Source: Cyclobacteriaceae bacterium
GTDB taxonomy: Bacteria > Bacteroidota > Bacteroidia > Cytophagales > Cyclobacteriaceae
Length of the DNA stretch: 64,000 bases
Direction of reading: 5' to 3'
NCBI GenBank assembly: GCA_016787645.1
Contig: JAEUUF010000022.1
Span: 1-64,000, forward strand
The translations under genes and the position numbers were made by a program. Within the stretch, counting starts at the first letter, position 1, and each line of letters starts with the position of its first letter. Under the pieces are notes generated by a model. That model did no database searches. It had not been told where the DNA came from and saw only the letters and a list, made by a program, of their open reading frames with translations. This document shows, one piece after another, positions 15,168 through 23,232 of the stretch.

Positions 15168-17138
15168 TTACTTAAGGAACCGGATGAGCAACACTTCAGC
15201 AAGCAGGAAGATCAAGGCGGCAATCAGCGCATACTTCCACAATTGCCGGCCCAAATATCTCTCTTTTATTTCGTTGGAAAAAGACCCTTCTGCCGCGGGG
15301 CGAAAAACAGAGATGTTGTCTCCACCGCCCAGGTGAGCCTTCACCTCTTCCCCTGACCACTGTTCAAGGAGCGATTCCCGCTTATCCATGTCAAACGCGA
15401 TGAGCCCAAGTGTGTCCGACTGGATTCGCGCCACGTAGAAGCCAGGATCGACGAAGTACCTGGGGATTTCCAGGATAACGCGATCGCCATTGCGTCGCTG
15501 GGCCGGGATCACCTCTTGTTTTCCGGAAAGAGTGACCGGAGCTTCACCTGCCAGGCTATCCATCTGAAGTGTAGCAATTCGCTCACTCAATAAATAGTAT
15601 GGTTTCTGGCTAACCCGGTGACCCGAGGCCGCCATGCGGTACATCACTGGTACAAAAATGGCATGGTTCTGAAAATCCGACCAGGCGTTGTCCAATGGCG
15701 CGGCCAGCACATAGGTATTGCCGGATCGGGAAAGGAAAGGGGTACCGTCTTTGAAGGTCAGCAAGGCCGAACGATCGCTGCCCCAACTCACCACGGGTTT
15801 TGCCCTGGGCATGGCCATGGAGGCCGACTGTTCTTCAAATACATTCTCAAAGAAGGGGTTCTTGAAGTCGGGCTTTTCCAGTTCTTGCATTCCACCATCC
15901 TCCACCGGCGTCAGGGAAAGCTGGCCGGTGAGCGCACGTAATTCCCCAAGGCTTCCGTTAGGTGGAGGAATAATCAAGACAGTACCGGGGCCATCCTGAT
16001 ACTCTTTCACCGTGGTAGTTAAGCCCACATCGGGGTGGTCGATCCCATTGAGAATGACAAGGTCGGATTGGGCGAGAATTCCAAGGTCGACATTACCAGG
16101 GGAAAATGATCGGAAAGAAAACAGCGACGTATTTCCGAATACCTTTTCAATAAAGTTGGTGCCATTGCGTACTTCAGCTACCTGGATCTTGCCCGAGAAG
16201 TTCAAGGTGAGGTAGAAAAGATTGTCGAAGCTCACCGGGAAATCCGTAAAACTGATCACCAGACGGTTCATTCCACGCAGGCCCTGGGCCAGGTCGAACG
16301 TGACTACGGATACTGCGTTGGGCCCCATATCGACCGAAGCGGTGCCCGATTGCACGTCATTAATCGTCAGTTTAATAACAATTCCTTCCCGGGGCCGGAT
16401 CCCGTTGTTTCTCACGCGCACGTGTAGCGTGTTGCGCTGGCCGCCCACGATGAAAGGGTCCTCGAGATACACAGAATCAATGAATACATTAGACGCCTGC
16501 TCAAGTGGAAGCGCAACCAGGTGAAGGGATTGCGCACTGTCGACAGGTGATCCTTCCAGTTCGAGGGTGGACTTCTGAAAGTCCGATATCCAGAATAGTT
16601 CATTATTGCTGGCGGCAGATCGGTCGCGAACTTCCCGGTAAGTGCGTGATACCGGCGACTGCCTTACCTGGGTGAGCAGGTCAAGCAGCTCTGACTTGGT
16701 CTTGTAGTTATTGGAGAATGGGGCAAAATCATTGGTGATAAGTTTATAGCGGGTATCGGCCGGGAATAATGACGCGACTTCGCGGGCGAAAGTCAGTCCG
16801 GCATCAAGGGCCCGAACTTGTTCACCCACCGACGAGGTCATACTATAGGAATTGTCGAGGTAGAGCGTTACCTCCCTGCCTGGGGTGATTTGTTCTGTAG
16901 CCGGCAGGAATGGCTGGGCAAACGCAATGACAAGAAAAAACAAGAACAGCAGCCGGGAAGCAAGGACAAGATATTGCTTGAGTTTTCGCTTACGGGTCGT
17001 TTCCTGCCGCACCTGCTGAAGCAGCCGGGTGTTGGAGAACAAGATGCGTGTTGTTCTGCGGAAGTTGAAGAGGTGAATGATGACCGGGATGGCCAGTACC
17101 GTCAGTGCCCACAGAAAGAGAGGATAAGCGAAACTCAT
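15168..17138 (-). CDS. BatA domain-containing membrane protein (aerotolerance regulator N-terminal)
   Basis: Start chosen at 17138 (MSFAYPLFLW), giving 656 residues. The N-terminus matches the BatA-type module (PF07584): helix FLWALTVLAIPVIIHLFNFRR, then a second helix near 57-75. A von Willebrand A-like region follows with YLDNSYSMTS, a DxSxS metal site. The long central region contains beta-rich folds, and a last membrane helix ends the protein (KYALIAALIFLLAEVLLIRFL). Bat proteins are linked with stress tolerance and cell envelope, but their mechanism is unclear. It is the first gene of the minus-strand run with pseudo-dihydroorotase, 10 bases upstream of the latter. Confidence 0.8.
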   Translation of the reverse strand: MSFAYPLFLWALTVLAIPVIIHLFNFRRTTRILFSNTRLLQQVRQETTRKRKLKQYLVLASRLLFLFFLVIAFAQPFLPATEQITPGREVTLYLDNSYSMTSSVGEQVRALDAGLTFAREVASLFPADTRYKLITNDFAPFSNNYKTKSELLDLLTQVRQSPVSRTYREVRDRSAASNNELFWISDFQKSTLELEGSPVDSAQSLHLVALPLEQASNVFIDSVYLEDPFIVGGQRNTLHVRVRNNGIRPREGIVIKLTINDVQSGTASVDMGPNAVSVVTFDLAQGLRGMNRLVISFTDFPVSFDNLFYLTLNFSGKIQVAEVRNGTNFIEKVFGNTSLFSFRSFSPGNVDLGILAQSDLVILNGIDHPDVGLTTTVKEYQDGPGTVLIIPPPNGSLGELRALTGQLSLTPVEDGGMQELEKPDFKNPFFENVFEEQSASMAMPRAKPVVSWGSDRSALLTFKDGTPFLSRSGNTYVLAAPLDNAWSDFQNHAIFVPVMYRMAASGHRVSQKPYYLLSERIATLQMDSLAGEAPVTLSGKQEVIPAQRRNGDRVILEIPRYFVDPGFYVARIQSDTLGLIAFDMDKRESLLEQWSGEEVKAHLGGGDNISVFRPAAEGSFSNEIKERYLGRQLWKYALIAALIFLLAEVLLIRFLK

Positions 17139-17246
17139 GGGCCGTAAAGCTAATTTGCCCGCCCCCCATATCCAAAGCACTGTATTTTATTCAAATCACT
17201 TCCGACGGTTAAACAAGGTTCGATGCCACTATCGGGAAAATCTGAG

Positions 17247-17290
17247 GATTTGAAAATGGATTGCCGACCCTGGCAACCCATTTTCAAATC
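17247..17290. repeat. Long perfect-stem hairpin between ssb and the BatA gene
   Basis: GATTTGAAAATGG (17247-17259) pairs with CCATTTTCAAATC (17278-17290); inside, TTGCC pairs with GGCAA around the loop GACCCT, leaving one A-C mismatch. A third copy of ATTTTCAAATC-like sequence follows at 17303-17313. There is no T-run, so this is not a classical terminator; it may be a small mobile or processing element. Confidence 0.7.
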
Positions 17291-17312
17291 TTCAAATTGA
17301 TTCATTTTCAAA

Positions 17313-17654
17313 TCACTCCTTCGGTTTCCCACCGAGCATCAACATATCATTGACATTGACTTCTGTGAAAAACTTCTTCTCGCCCTTGCCCGACTCGTAG
17401 GCACGATGGATGAGTTTACCTTCGACGCAGACCTCATTCCCCTTCTTAAGGTATTTGGCGGCCACATCAGCCAGCTTGCCCCAGATGGTCACATTGTGCC
17501 ACTGGGTGTCTTCCACCTTCTCGCCTTTGGCGTTCTTGTAGGAGTCGGTGGTGGCAATCGAGAACGTGGCCTTCTTCGACTTCTCAAACACTTTGACCTC
17601 CGGGTCCTTGCCCAGTCGGCCGATCAGCGTTACGCTGTTTCGTAAACTTTTCAT
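17313..17654 (-). CDS. ssb: Short single-stranded DNA-binding protein
   Basis: Start at 17654 (MKSLRNSVTLIGRLGKDPE) gives 113 residues. The whole length is an OB fold of the SSB family: VTLIGRLGKDPEV, TFSIATTDSY, DTQWHNVTIWGKLADVAAKYLKKG and VEGKLIHRAYE. SSB coats single-stranded DNA in replication and repair. The usual disordered linker and acidic tip (DDIPF type) that recruits partner proteins are missing: the protein stops at GGKPKE. It is thus likely a second, accessory SSB, with the full-length one elsewhere. Transcribed away from the Zn-ribbon gene. Confidence 0.9.
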   Translation of the reverse strand: MKSLRNSVTLIGRLGKDPEVKVFEKSKKATFSIATTDSYKNAKGEKVEDTQWHNVTIWGKLADVAAKYLKKGNEVCVEGKLIHRAYESGKGEKKFFTEVNVNDMLMLGGKPKE

Positions 17655-17841
17655 AATGAAAGTATTTTGGTTTTTAGAATTGCGGGTCACTTGCCCGCCG
17701 AAACAAACGTGCAAAAGCCGCCGGTATTGACCCGGCTAAAATCGTTTACTTCCGTCTACAGCCGTGTGAAAACGAAAATGATCATGTTTTCCTTACGGCG
17801 GTTCTTGTTCGCCGCAATCCCTCGCTCCTTATTTTCACTTC

Positions 17842-18207
17842 ATGAAGGACCGAACCTGCGAAGAATGTGGCGCCGCCCTGCGCGGACGCATCGACAAACG
17901 TTTCTGCTCCGACCAATGCCGGAGTACCCACAACAACCGCCGCAACAGCGAGCCCAACAAATATGTGCGATGGGTAAACAATGTGCTCCGCAAAAACCGC
18001 CGCATATTGGATGAGTTGAACCCGGGCGGTAAAGTCAAGATTCCCGCATCACGGTTGCGGGAGAAAGGATTTGACTTCCGGTATCACACCAGCAGCACCC
18101 ATGCGCGTGATGGGGCAATGTGCTACTACTGCTATGACCAGGGGTATGTGCCCATAGAGAAGCAATATTACCTACTGGTAATGAAAGAGGGTGAATCTGG
18201 GTACTAG
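17842..18207 (+). CDS. Zn-ribbon protein of unknown function
   Basis: A 121-residue protein with an N-terminal zinc ribbon: CEECGAAL (Cys6, Cys9) and DKRFCSDQCR (Cys22, Cys26), like DUF2116-type ribbons found also at the N-terminus of other nucleic acid-binding proteins. The central part is basic (NNVLRKNRRIL, PASRLREKGFDF), and a second Cys pair CYYC occurs at about 94-97 with YDQGYVPIEKQYYLLV. Such proteins are widely seen in Bacteroidota with no assigned role; binding of nucleic acid is a guess. The stop codon falls inside the first unit of a tandem heptamer array. Confidence 0.7.
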   Translation: MKDRTCEECGAALRGRIDKRFCSDQCRSTHNNRRNSEPNKYVRWVNNVLRKNRRILDELNPGGKVKIPASRLREKGFDFRYHTSSTHARDGAMCYYCYDQGYVPIEKQYYLLVMKEGESGY

Positions 18208-18312
18208 GTACTAGGGCACTAGGTACTAGGTACTAGGCACTAGGTACTAGGTACTAGGCACTAGGCAATAGGTACTAGGTACTAGGCACTAGGTACTAGG
18301 TACTACGTACCA
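18200..18312. repeat. Tandem heptamer array with 21-bp higher-order period
   Basis: About sixteen heptamers, mainly GGTACTA and GGCACTA, run head to tail. They are ordered as (GGTACTA, GGTACTA, GGCACTA), a 21-base higher-order unit repeated four times with one extra G, one GGCAATA and a CGTACCA end unit. The array starts within the stop codon of the Zn-ribbon gene and ends 80 bases before the SDR start. A different heptamer pair, GTCCAGT twice, follows at 18327-18340. Confidence 0.9.
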
Positions 18313-18392
18313 GGCCAACGCCCAGAGTCCAGTGTCCAGTGCCTTCGCAAAAATACCAGCCTTGTTCTTTATCTTTCCTGTCCAATATAAAT

Positions 18393-19130
18393 ATGAGCTC
18401 CTGGACCCTTCAAGGCAAAACCGCCCTCATTACCGGCGGCACCAAAGGCATCGGCAAAGCCATCGTCGACGAATATGTGACCTTGGGGGCTGAGGTGCTT
18501 GCGGTAGCACGCGACCTCAGCATGGCCGACAAGCACCCGAAAGCGCAATACCTCGAAGGGGATATCACCGACCCCACCTTTCGCCAGCAATTGGTCTACA
18601 CCGCTGAGAAAAAATGGGGGCAGCTGCATGTGCTTGTTAATAATGTGGGCACCAACGTGCGCAAGAAGTTTGTGGAGTACACTGAGGAAGAATACCGCAA
18701 GCTGTTTGAAACCAATCTCTTTGCCATGATGGCCCTCACCCAGCTGGCCCATCCCCTGTTGGTCAAATCCGGTAACGGCAGCGTGATCAATATCGCTTCG
18801 GTAGCCGGATCGGTAGACGTGCAAAGCGGCCCTCCGTATGGTATGACCAAGGCCGCCATCATCCAGTTTGGCCGTCACCTGGCCGTCGAGTGGGCGCCGA
18901 CCGTTCGCGTCAACACGGTATCACCATGGTACATACAGACACCACTCACCGCCTCGGTACTGTCACAGCCTGACCGCCTTGAAAGAATTCTTTCCCGCAC
19001 ACCCATGGGTCGCGTCGGAAAACCACATGAGGTAGCCGGTATCACTGCATTTCTCGCCATGGACCACGCCAGCTATATCACGGGGCAGAATGTTCAAGTG
19101 GATGGTGGTTTCACCTCCAAAGGACTGTAG
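18393..19130 (+). CDS. Short-chain dehydrogenase/reductase (tropinone reductase-like)
   Basis: Start at 18393 (MSSWTLQGKTALITGG), 245 residues. Classical SDR features: NAD(P)-binding TGGTKGIGKAI (about 14-24), NNVG near 88, SVINIAS with catalytic Ser, and YGMTKAA with Tyr and Lys. The C-terminus has GQNVQVDGGFTSKGL. Similar to the tropinone reductase-like group of SDRs, which reduce diverse carbonyls; the substrate cannot be assigned. It stands alone between the heptamer array and the convergent WD40-caspase gene, whose stop is 9 bases away. Confidence 0.9.
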   Translation: MSSWTLQGKTALITGGTKGIGKAIVDEYVTLGAEVLAVARDLSMADKHPKAQYLEGDITDPTFRQQLVYTAEKKWGQLHVLVNNVGTNVRKKFVEYTEEEYRKLFETNLFAMMALTQLAHPLLVKSGNGSVINIASVAGSVDVQSGPPYGMTKAAIIQFGRHLAVEWAPTVRVNTVSPWYIQTPLTASVLSQPDRLERILSRTPMGRVGKPHEVAGITAFLAMDHASYITGQNVQVDGGFTSKGL

Positions 19131-19139
19131 GCGGTCCAC

Positions 19140-22100
19140 CTATTTTCTCCACACTACAAAATCCATATCTGGATTCTCCTTTCGGCAGGTAGGTCGCTGG
19201 TTATTGTTGGTAAGCCGTACCACATTCTCCAGCAGGTAGTCCTTCAACTCACTCACGGTCACCCTGCCGTCGGCATTCCTGTCCGCCCGTGCATTTTCCA
19301 ACCCATCCAACAGGCTGTAAGTGAACACCCCATTGCTCCATTGAGCGGATTCAAATGCATAGCCATTTCCAGATGCCGCTGAAATTACATAGGCACCCGT
19401 TCCATCGCCCAATGCATGAAACATCTCCTCCATCATTTCAACAAATGTGTTATCTACCCCATAGTACAGCTTGAACGCCGTTCGTCTCAATGCTTCCATA
19501 TTCTGAACCCTGGTATTCGCTGATTTTTCCTTGGCCATTTCCAGGGCCCGATCTTCAATTTCCAGTTTATCAATGCCGCCCGAATGACAAGCATCCAGCA
19601 GGACCATCTTCTTTCTCGCTGGAATACTGTCCATGAATTGTTCGATGTCATCAAAAGAAATGGCCGTTTCCGATGGCTGGTCAAAGTCCATATTGAAAGT
19701 GACAAAGTGAAAATCGAAGTTCTTGTCAAGTACACCATGACCCGCCATGAACAGGATCACCTCGTCATCGGCACTGCTCTCGGCTAGTTTTTGCCGGGCT
19801 TGCCTGAAATTACTCTTGGTCACCTGGTCATCAAACAGGGTGGTCAGGTGCACCCGGCCAAATTCTTTGGTGGAAGAGAACAGGTTGGCGATATCCTTGC
19901 CGTCTTTGACTGAATAAGTGAGATTCATCGCCGAATTGCTATACCGGGAGGCACAAACTGCCACGAGATAAAGATCCGGCTTGCGCTTGCCCTGCCACAT
20001 CACTTCGACAAGTTCCCTGGGTGATTTTGCCCCCTGACTGTTGATACAGCCGGCTTCAATCTTATTATATCCCTCATGAAGCGGAACCTTAATCCGTACA
20101 TCGAGTTTCCTCAGGTTATTGGGCGCAATGGGCTTACCCTTTGAACCAAACAACGGGACCCCGTTAACCCAAACATTATAATAGCGCAGTGTTTCCTTGG
20201 TTTCCTTCATGGACAGCCGAAGTTCAGTCATGTCCGTCTCTGCAACATAGGCGATGCTGTCCGCATTCACGATTTCGACGGCCGGCAATTCCATTTCACT
20301 ACCGATTTCATTCTCAGTGAACCCGCTTTGCTTCAGGCGACGCAGGTAAATCTTTCGGTACGCCTCGATCAATTCAAGATTACTGCTTCCTAGTTTCTTT
20401 AGAATAAGGTCGGGACGGTTATACTTCAAATCGAAATTTTCAAATGAGTATACTTTCAAGCCGTTTACAAAATGAATGTATGGAAAACTGCCCTTCGTGG
20501 CGATGTAATAGTTTTCTCTATCACTGATCACCACATCAGTCTCAGTAAGCGGCACCACCTTGAACTTCTCTTGACCTTTTGACTTGTCCAGGATCTTGAC
20601 CACAGGGTCATTGCCGATGCTGTAAATATGACCAGCATCGACCACCACTTTCCGGGTGTACCCGTCGTTTCCACTGGCCTTCCAAAGCAGCTTCCTTCGC
20701 TTCACATCCCAGCCAATGACTTCACTTTTGCCTTCAAACTGCGGATCACCCGATCCGCTCGCAAGAAACTCGCCTGATGGGTCAAAATCGACTGTCAGTA
20801 CATCCGATTCATGACCCCTGAGGGTTTCTATAGCCGAGCCTTTCCCGATATCCCAAAGCTTCACGTAGTTATCCGACGCTCCGCTGGCCAACAGGGTTCT
20901 GTCAGAACTGATGCCTAGAGCCTTTACCGCGCCGTTATGACCGAGAAATTCTCCAACCCGCTGCTGTGTTTCGAGGTTCCAAAGAAGAATTCGATTGTCT
21001 TTACCGCCGGTCGCCAATAGTGTTCCTGCAAGGGCCATGGCACTGACCGCCTTACGATGGCCTTTAAGAAAAAAACCATCTCGGCCTCCTGTCAGTTGCT
21101 GCACAAAAATGCTGTTCTCAAATTCATTAAGGCAGACCACATACTTGCCAGTTTCCTCTATTAAAAAGTCAGTAATCACCTCCCAGCCCTCAACCTTCTC
21201 TACCAAAGTCATAAGCCTGTCAACTCCATCTGAACTCACCTGCACCACTTTGCCCTCGAGGCTTACATAAACCTTTCCCTCCTTCCTTCGCACTGCTTGC
21301 ACCAAACCACTGTGGGTTCCTTGGTAATTGCCCGTCTCCAGGTCAATCAGGCCAAACTGTGAATGGGCGCCCACGGAACGAACCGTATGGATCCTATGAT
21401 TTACTACCTCGATGTCTTCTATTCGCGTAGGAGTTACGATTTCCCTCAAGTGAGTCCAGGAGCTCGTCTTCCAAAAGTTGATGTGCATGCCATTGGCCAC
21501 CAGTACTTTTCCATCTGGCGAAAAACCCAGGGAATAGATCTCTGGCTCCCGGCTGTCGAACTTTTGTCTCAAGAGTTTGGTGATCACATCAAAAATGGCA
21601 AGTTGTTCATGATCATTATCCTGATCGGTTTTCATCGGAACAACCACCCTGGCTCCATCCGGAGACAACCCCACCCCGCTGGACTTGGTGCCCAACCACG
21701 AAAACTCAAAGAGGCGTTGGTTAGACTCCAGCGAGAAGACTTCAATGGAATTGAGATAAACAAAGGTGGACTGTTTCTTGACCAGGCCTGAATCAACCTG
21801 GTGTGATAACACCGCCAACCGTTTTCCCTCCTTATCAAAACAGAGGGAGGTAATATCACCAAAGGTTGTTTTTAGTCTGCCCCTCGGTTTGAATCCATCA
21901 GCATCCCACAAAGCAATCTCATTGCTTTCCGAACCTACTTTGCGATTAAACGATCCTCCTCCGGCAACCAAAATTCTTCCATCCGGACTAAACCTTACCA
22001 CAGATGGTTCCCAGTTGGTATCCAGGATACGGTCATACTTACCTTTGTTGATCCTGCCAATCTTGATTCCGTGATTGTCCTCTGCCCAGGCCAGTGTGCC

Positions 22101-22544
22101 ATTGGGGTGTAAGTCAAATGACCGCAGTTCCCACGCCCATTCAAAATCAATATTCCCAAACATGACGCCCAGCGTGGTCAGCTTCTTGCCCCCTTCGATT
22201 TCTTTTTCCCCCGCGCCGGACAGCATATTCCAAACCCTGAGTTCGGCCCCAACGGTCTTTGCTGCTGCGCTGACAATAATGCCCTCCTCTGCATCCAGGT
22301 GCACATCCTTTACTTCACCCAAATGGCCCGTGAATGAACGAATTTCTCTACCGGTTTTCAGGTCCCAGAGTTTTACCGTGTGGTCGGCACTTCCCGTGAT
22401 GAAAAATCGACCGTCCGGGCTGAAATCGAGGGCGGTGATTCGGTCGGCATGACCTCTCTGAACGAGCGTTTGCACCCTGGATACCTGAGCAATACCTGTC
22501 GTCGGCATTGCCATAACGGCGACCAGCAAGATGACCCGGTACAC
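19140..22544 (-). CDS. Secreted WD40 repeat-caspase (peptidase C14) protein
   Basis: A 1134-residue protein starting with GTG; a signal peptide (MYRVILLVAVMAMPTTGIAQ) suggests export. Residues 30-660 hold WD40 repeats with several SPDGRFFITGSADHTVKLWD-type blades. A linker follows, then a caspase-like domain from about 855: His936 in FMAGHGV and Cys986 in LLDACHSGG form the dyad of C14 peptidases and metacaspases. At 1088-1099 the sequence DRNADGRVTVSE has the ligand spacing of an EF-hand loop, which recurs in bacterial caspase-like proteins and suggests calcium control. Both catalytic residues are intact. Target unknown. The downstream end faces the SDR gene. Confidence 0.88.
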   Translation of the reverse strand: MYRVILLVAVMAMPTTGIAQVSRVQTLVQRGHADRITALDFSPDGRFFITGSADHTVKLWDLKTGREIRSFTGHLGEVKDVHLDAEEGIIVSAAAKTVGAELRVWNMLSGAGEKEIEGGKKLTTLGVMFGNIDFEWAWELRSFDLHPNGTLAWAEDNHGIKIGRINKGKYDRILDTNWEPSVVRFSPDGRILVAGGGSFNRKVGSESNEIALWDADGFKPRGRLKTTFGDITSLCFDKEGKRLAVLSHQVDSGLVKKQSTFVYLNSIEVFSLESNQRLFEFSWLGTKSSGVGLSPDGARVVVPMKTDQDNDHEQLAIFDVITKLLRQKFDSREPEIYSLGFSPDGKVLVANGMHINFWKTSSWTHLREIVTPTRIEDIEVVNHRIHTVRSVGAHSQFGLIDLETGNYQGTHSGLVQAVRRKEGKVYVSLEGKVVQVSSDGVDRLMTLVEKVEGWEVITDFLIEETGKYVVCLNEFENSIFVQQLTGGRDGFFLKGHRKAVSAMALAGTLLATGGKDNRILLWNLETQQRVGEFLGHNGAVKALGISSDRTLLASGASDNYVKLWDIGKGSAIETLRGHESDVLTVDFDPSGEFLASGSGDPQFEGKSEVIGWDVKRRKLLWKASGNDGYTRKVVVDAGHIYSIGNDPVVKILDKSKGQEKFKVVPLTETDVVISDRENYYIATKGSFPYIHFVNGLKVYSFENFDLKYNRPDLILKKLGSSNLELIEAYRKIYLRRLKQSGFTENEIGSEMELPAVEIVNADSIAYVAETDMTELRLSMKETKETLRYYNVWVNGVPLFGSKGKPIAPNNLRKLDVRIKVPLHEGYNKIEAGCINSQGAKSPRELVEVMWQGKRKPDLYLVAVCASRYSNSAMNLTYSVKDGKDIANLFSSTKEFGRVHLTTLFDDQVTKSNFRQARQKLAESSADDEVILFMAGHGVLDKNFDFHFVTFNMDFDQPSETAISFDDIEQFMDSIPARKKMVLLDACHSGGIDKLEIEDRALEMAKEKSANTRVQNMEALRRTAFKLYYGVDNTFVEMMEEMFHALGDGTGAYVISAASGNGYAFESAQWSNGVFTYSLLDGLENARADRNADGRVTVSELKDYLLENVVRLTNNNQRPTCRKENPDMDFVVWRK

Positions 22545-22551
22545 GGTGAAC

Positions 22552-23115
22552 CTATTTGTACTTCACAGAAGCGAAGATTTTTTCGTAGGTATCTTTCACT
22601 TTTTCCCAATCGGTCTCCAGCGATTGAAAGGTGAAAGCATATTGATACCGGGTTCCTTTGAAACTGTTGCACTGCACACAAAACTTCCGGCGCAAAATAC
22701 TCGCATTGCCGTCGTCACCAATCAACGTATAGGTGTAGTCAATATAACTGAAGTCCTTGCCATCCGCCGTCTTTCCTTCACCCTGCTCGTGCACTTTATA
22801 AGCAGCATCTTTGGACTTCCTGGCTCCCTTTTCAAAGATGTTCACCCAAGTCTTCATTTCACTCTTTGCGTTTTTGCATGGCATGGTTACGTTTAGGAAA
22901 ACAAGGGCCCCGGGCAAGTCGCTCCTGAGGCCTGCCACACTCGTATTATACGTGAACATTACCTTCTTCTCTACCAAGGAGGCAGTCCAATCGTTGGGGA
23001 AGTCAATCTGGAAACCGTTTTTCTCCCCGAAGTAGGTTGTTACTTCAGCGTCCTGAGCACTGGCTGGCAGGGTCAATATGAAGGCCACCGCCAAGAAATA
23101 CATTTTTCTTTTCAT
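22552..23115 (-). CDS. Secreted protein of unknown function (PsbP/DUF1795-like)
   Basis: A 187-residue protein with a clear signal peptide ending PASAQ. After it comes YFGEKNGFQIDFPNDW and a beta-rich segment ending FQSLETDWEKVKDTYEKIFASVKYK. The N-terminal GFxIxFPxxW and the C-terminal WEKVKDTYEKIFASVK helix are typical of the PsbP-like/DUF1795 fold in secreted bacterial proteins. Two Cys residues (CVQC) could bind metal or form a disulfide. It precedes the WD40-caspase gene by 7 bases and is probably its operon partner, so it may be part of the same periplasmic pathway. Confidence 0.65.
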   Translation of the reverse strand: MKRKMYFLAVAFILTLPASAQDAEVTTYFGEKNGFQIDFPNDWTASLVEKKVMFTYNTSVAGLRSDLPGALVFLNVTMPCKNAKSEMKTWVNIFEKGARKSKDAAYKVHEQGEGKTADGKDFSYIDYTYTLIGDDGNASILRRKFCVQCNSFKGTRYQYAFTFQSLETDWEKVKDTYEKIFASVKYK

Positions 23116-23191
23116 TGGAGGGCTGTTTATGGTTGGAATGGATTAGGAATCTACTGTTTTAGAGCATGATTTCCAATTGATGCTGCCCGTC

Positions 23192-23223
23192 TTTGAAATT
23201 CCACAGTGCGCACAATACCTTTA
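23192..23223 (+). promoter_or_regulatory. Candidate promoter of the M1 aminopeptidase gene
   Basis: TTTG at 23192-23195 and TACCTTTA at 23216-23223 are separated by 20 bases, matching the Bacteroidota -33/-7 layout (TTTG, TAnnTTTG) with one mismatch. The predicted start of transcription would lie at about 23229-23232, immediately before the ATG at 23233, so the message would be almost leaderless. The match may be fortuitous. Confidence 0.35.
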
Positions 23224-23232
23224 CCTCTCAGC

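Noticed and set aside
18200-18312. CRISPR-like array
   Set aside because: Units are seven bases with no spacers, so this is a simple tandem repeat.
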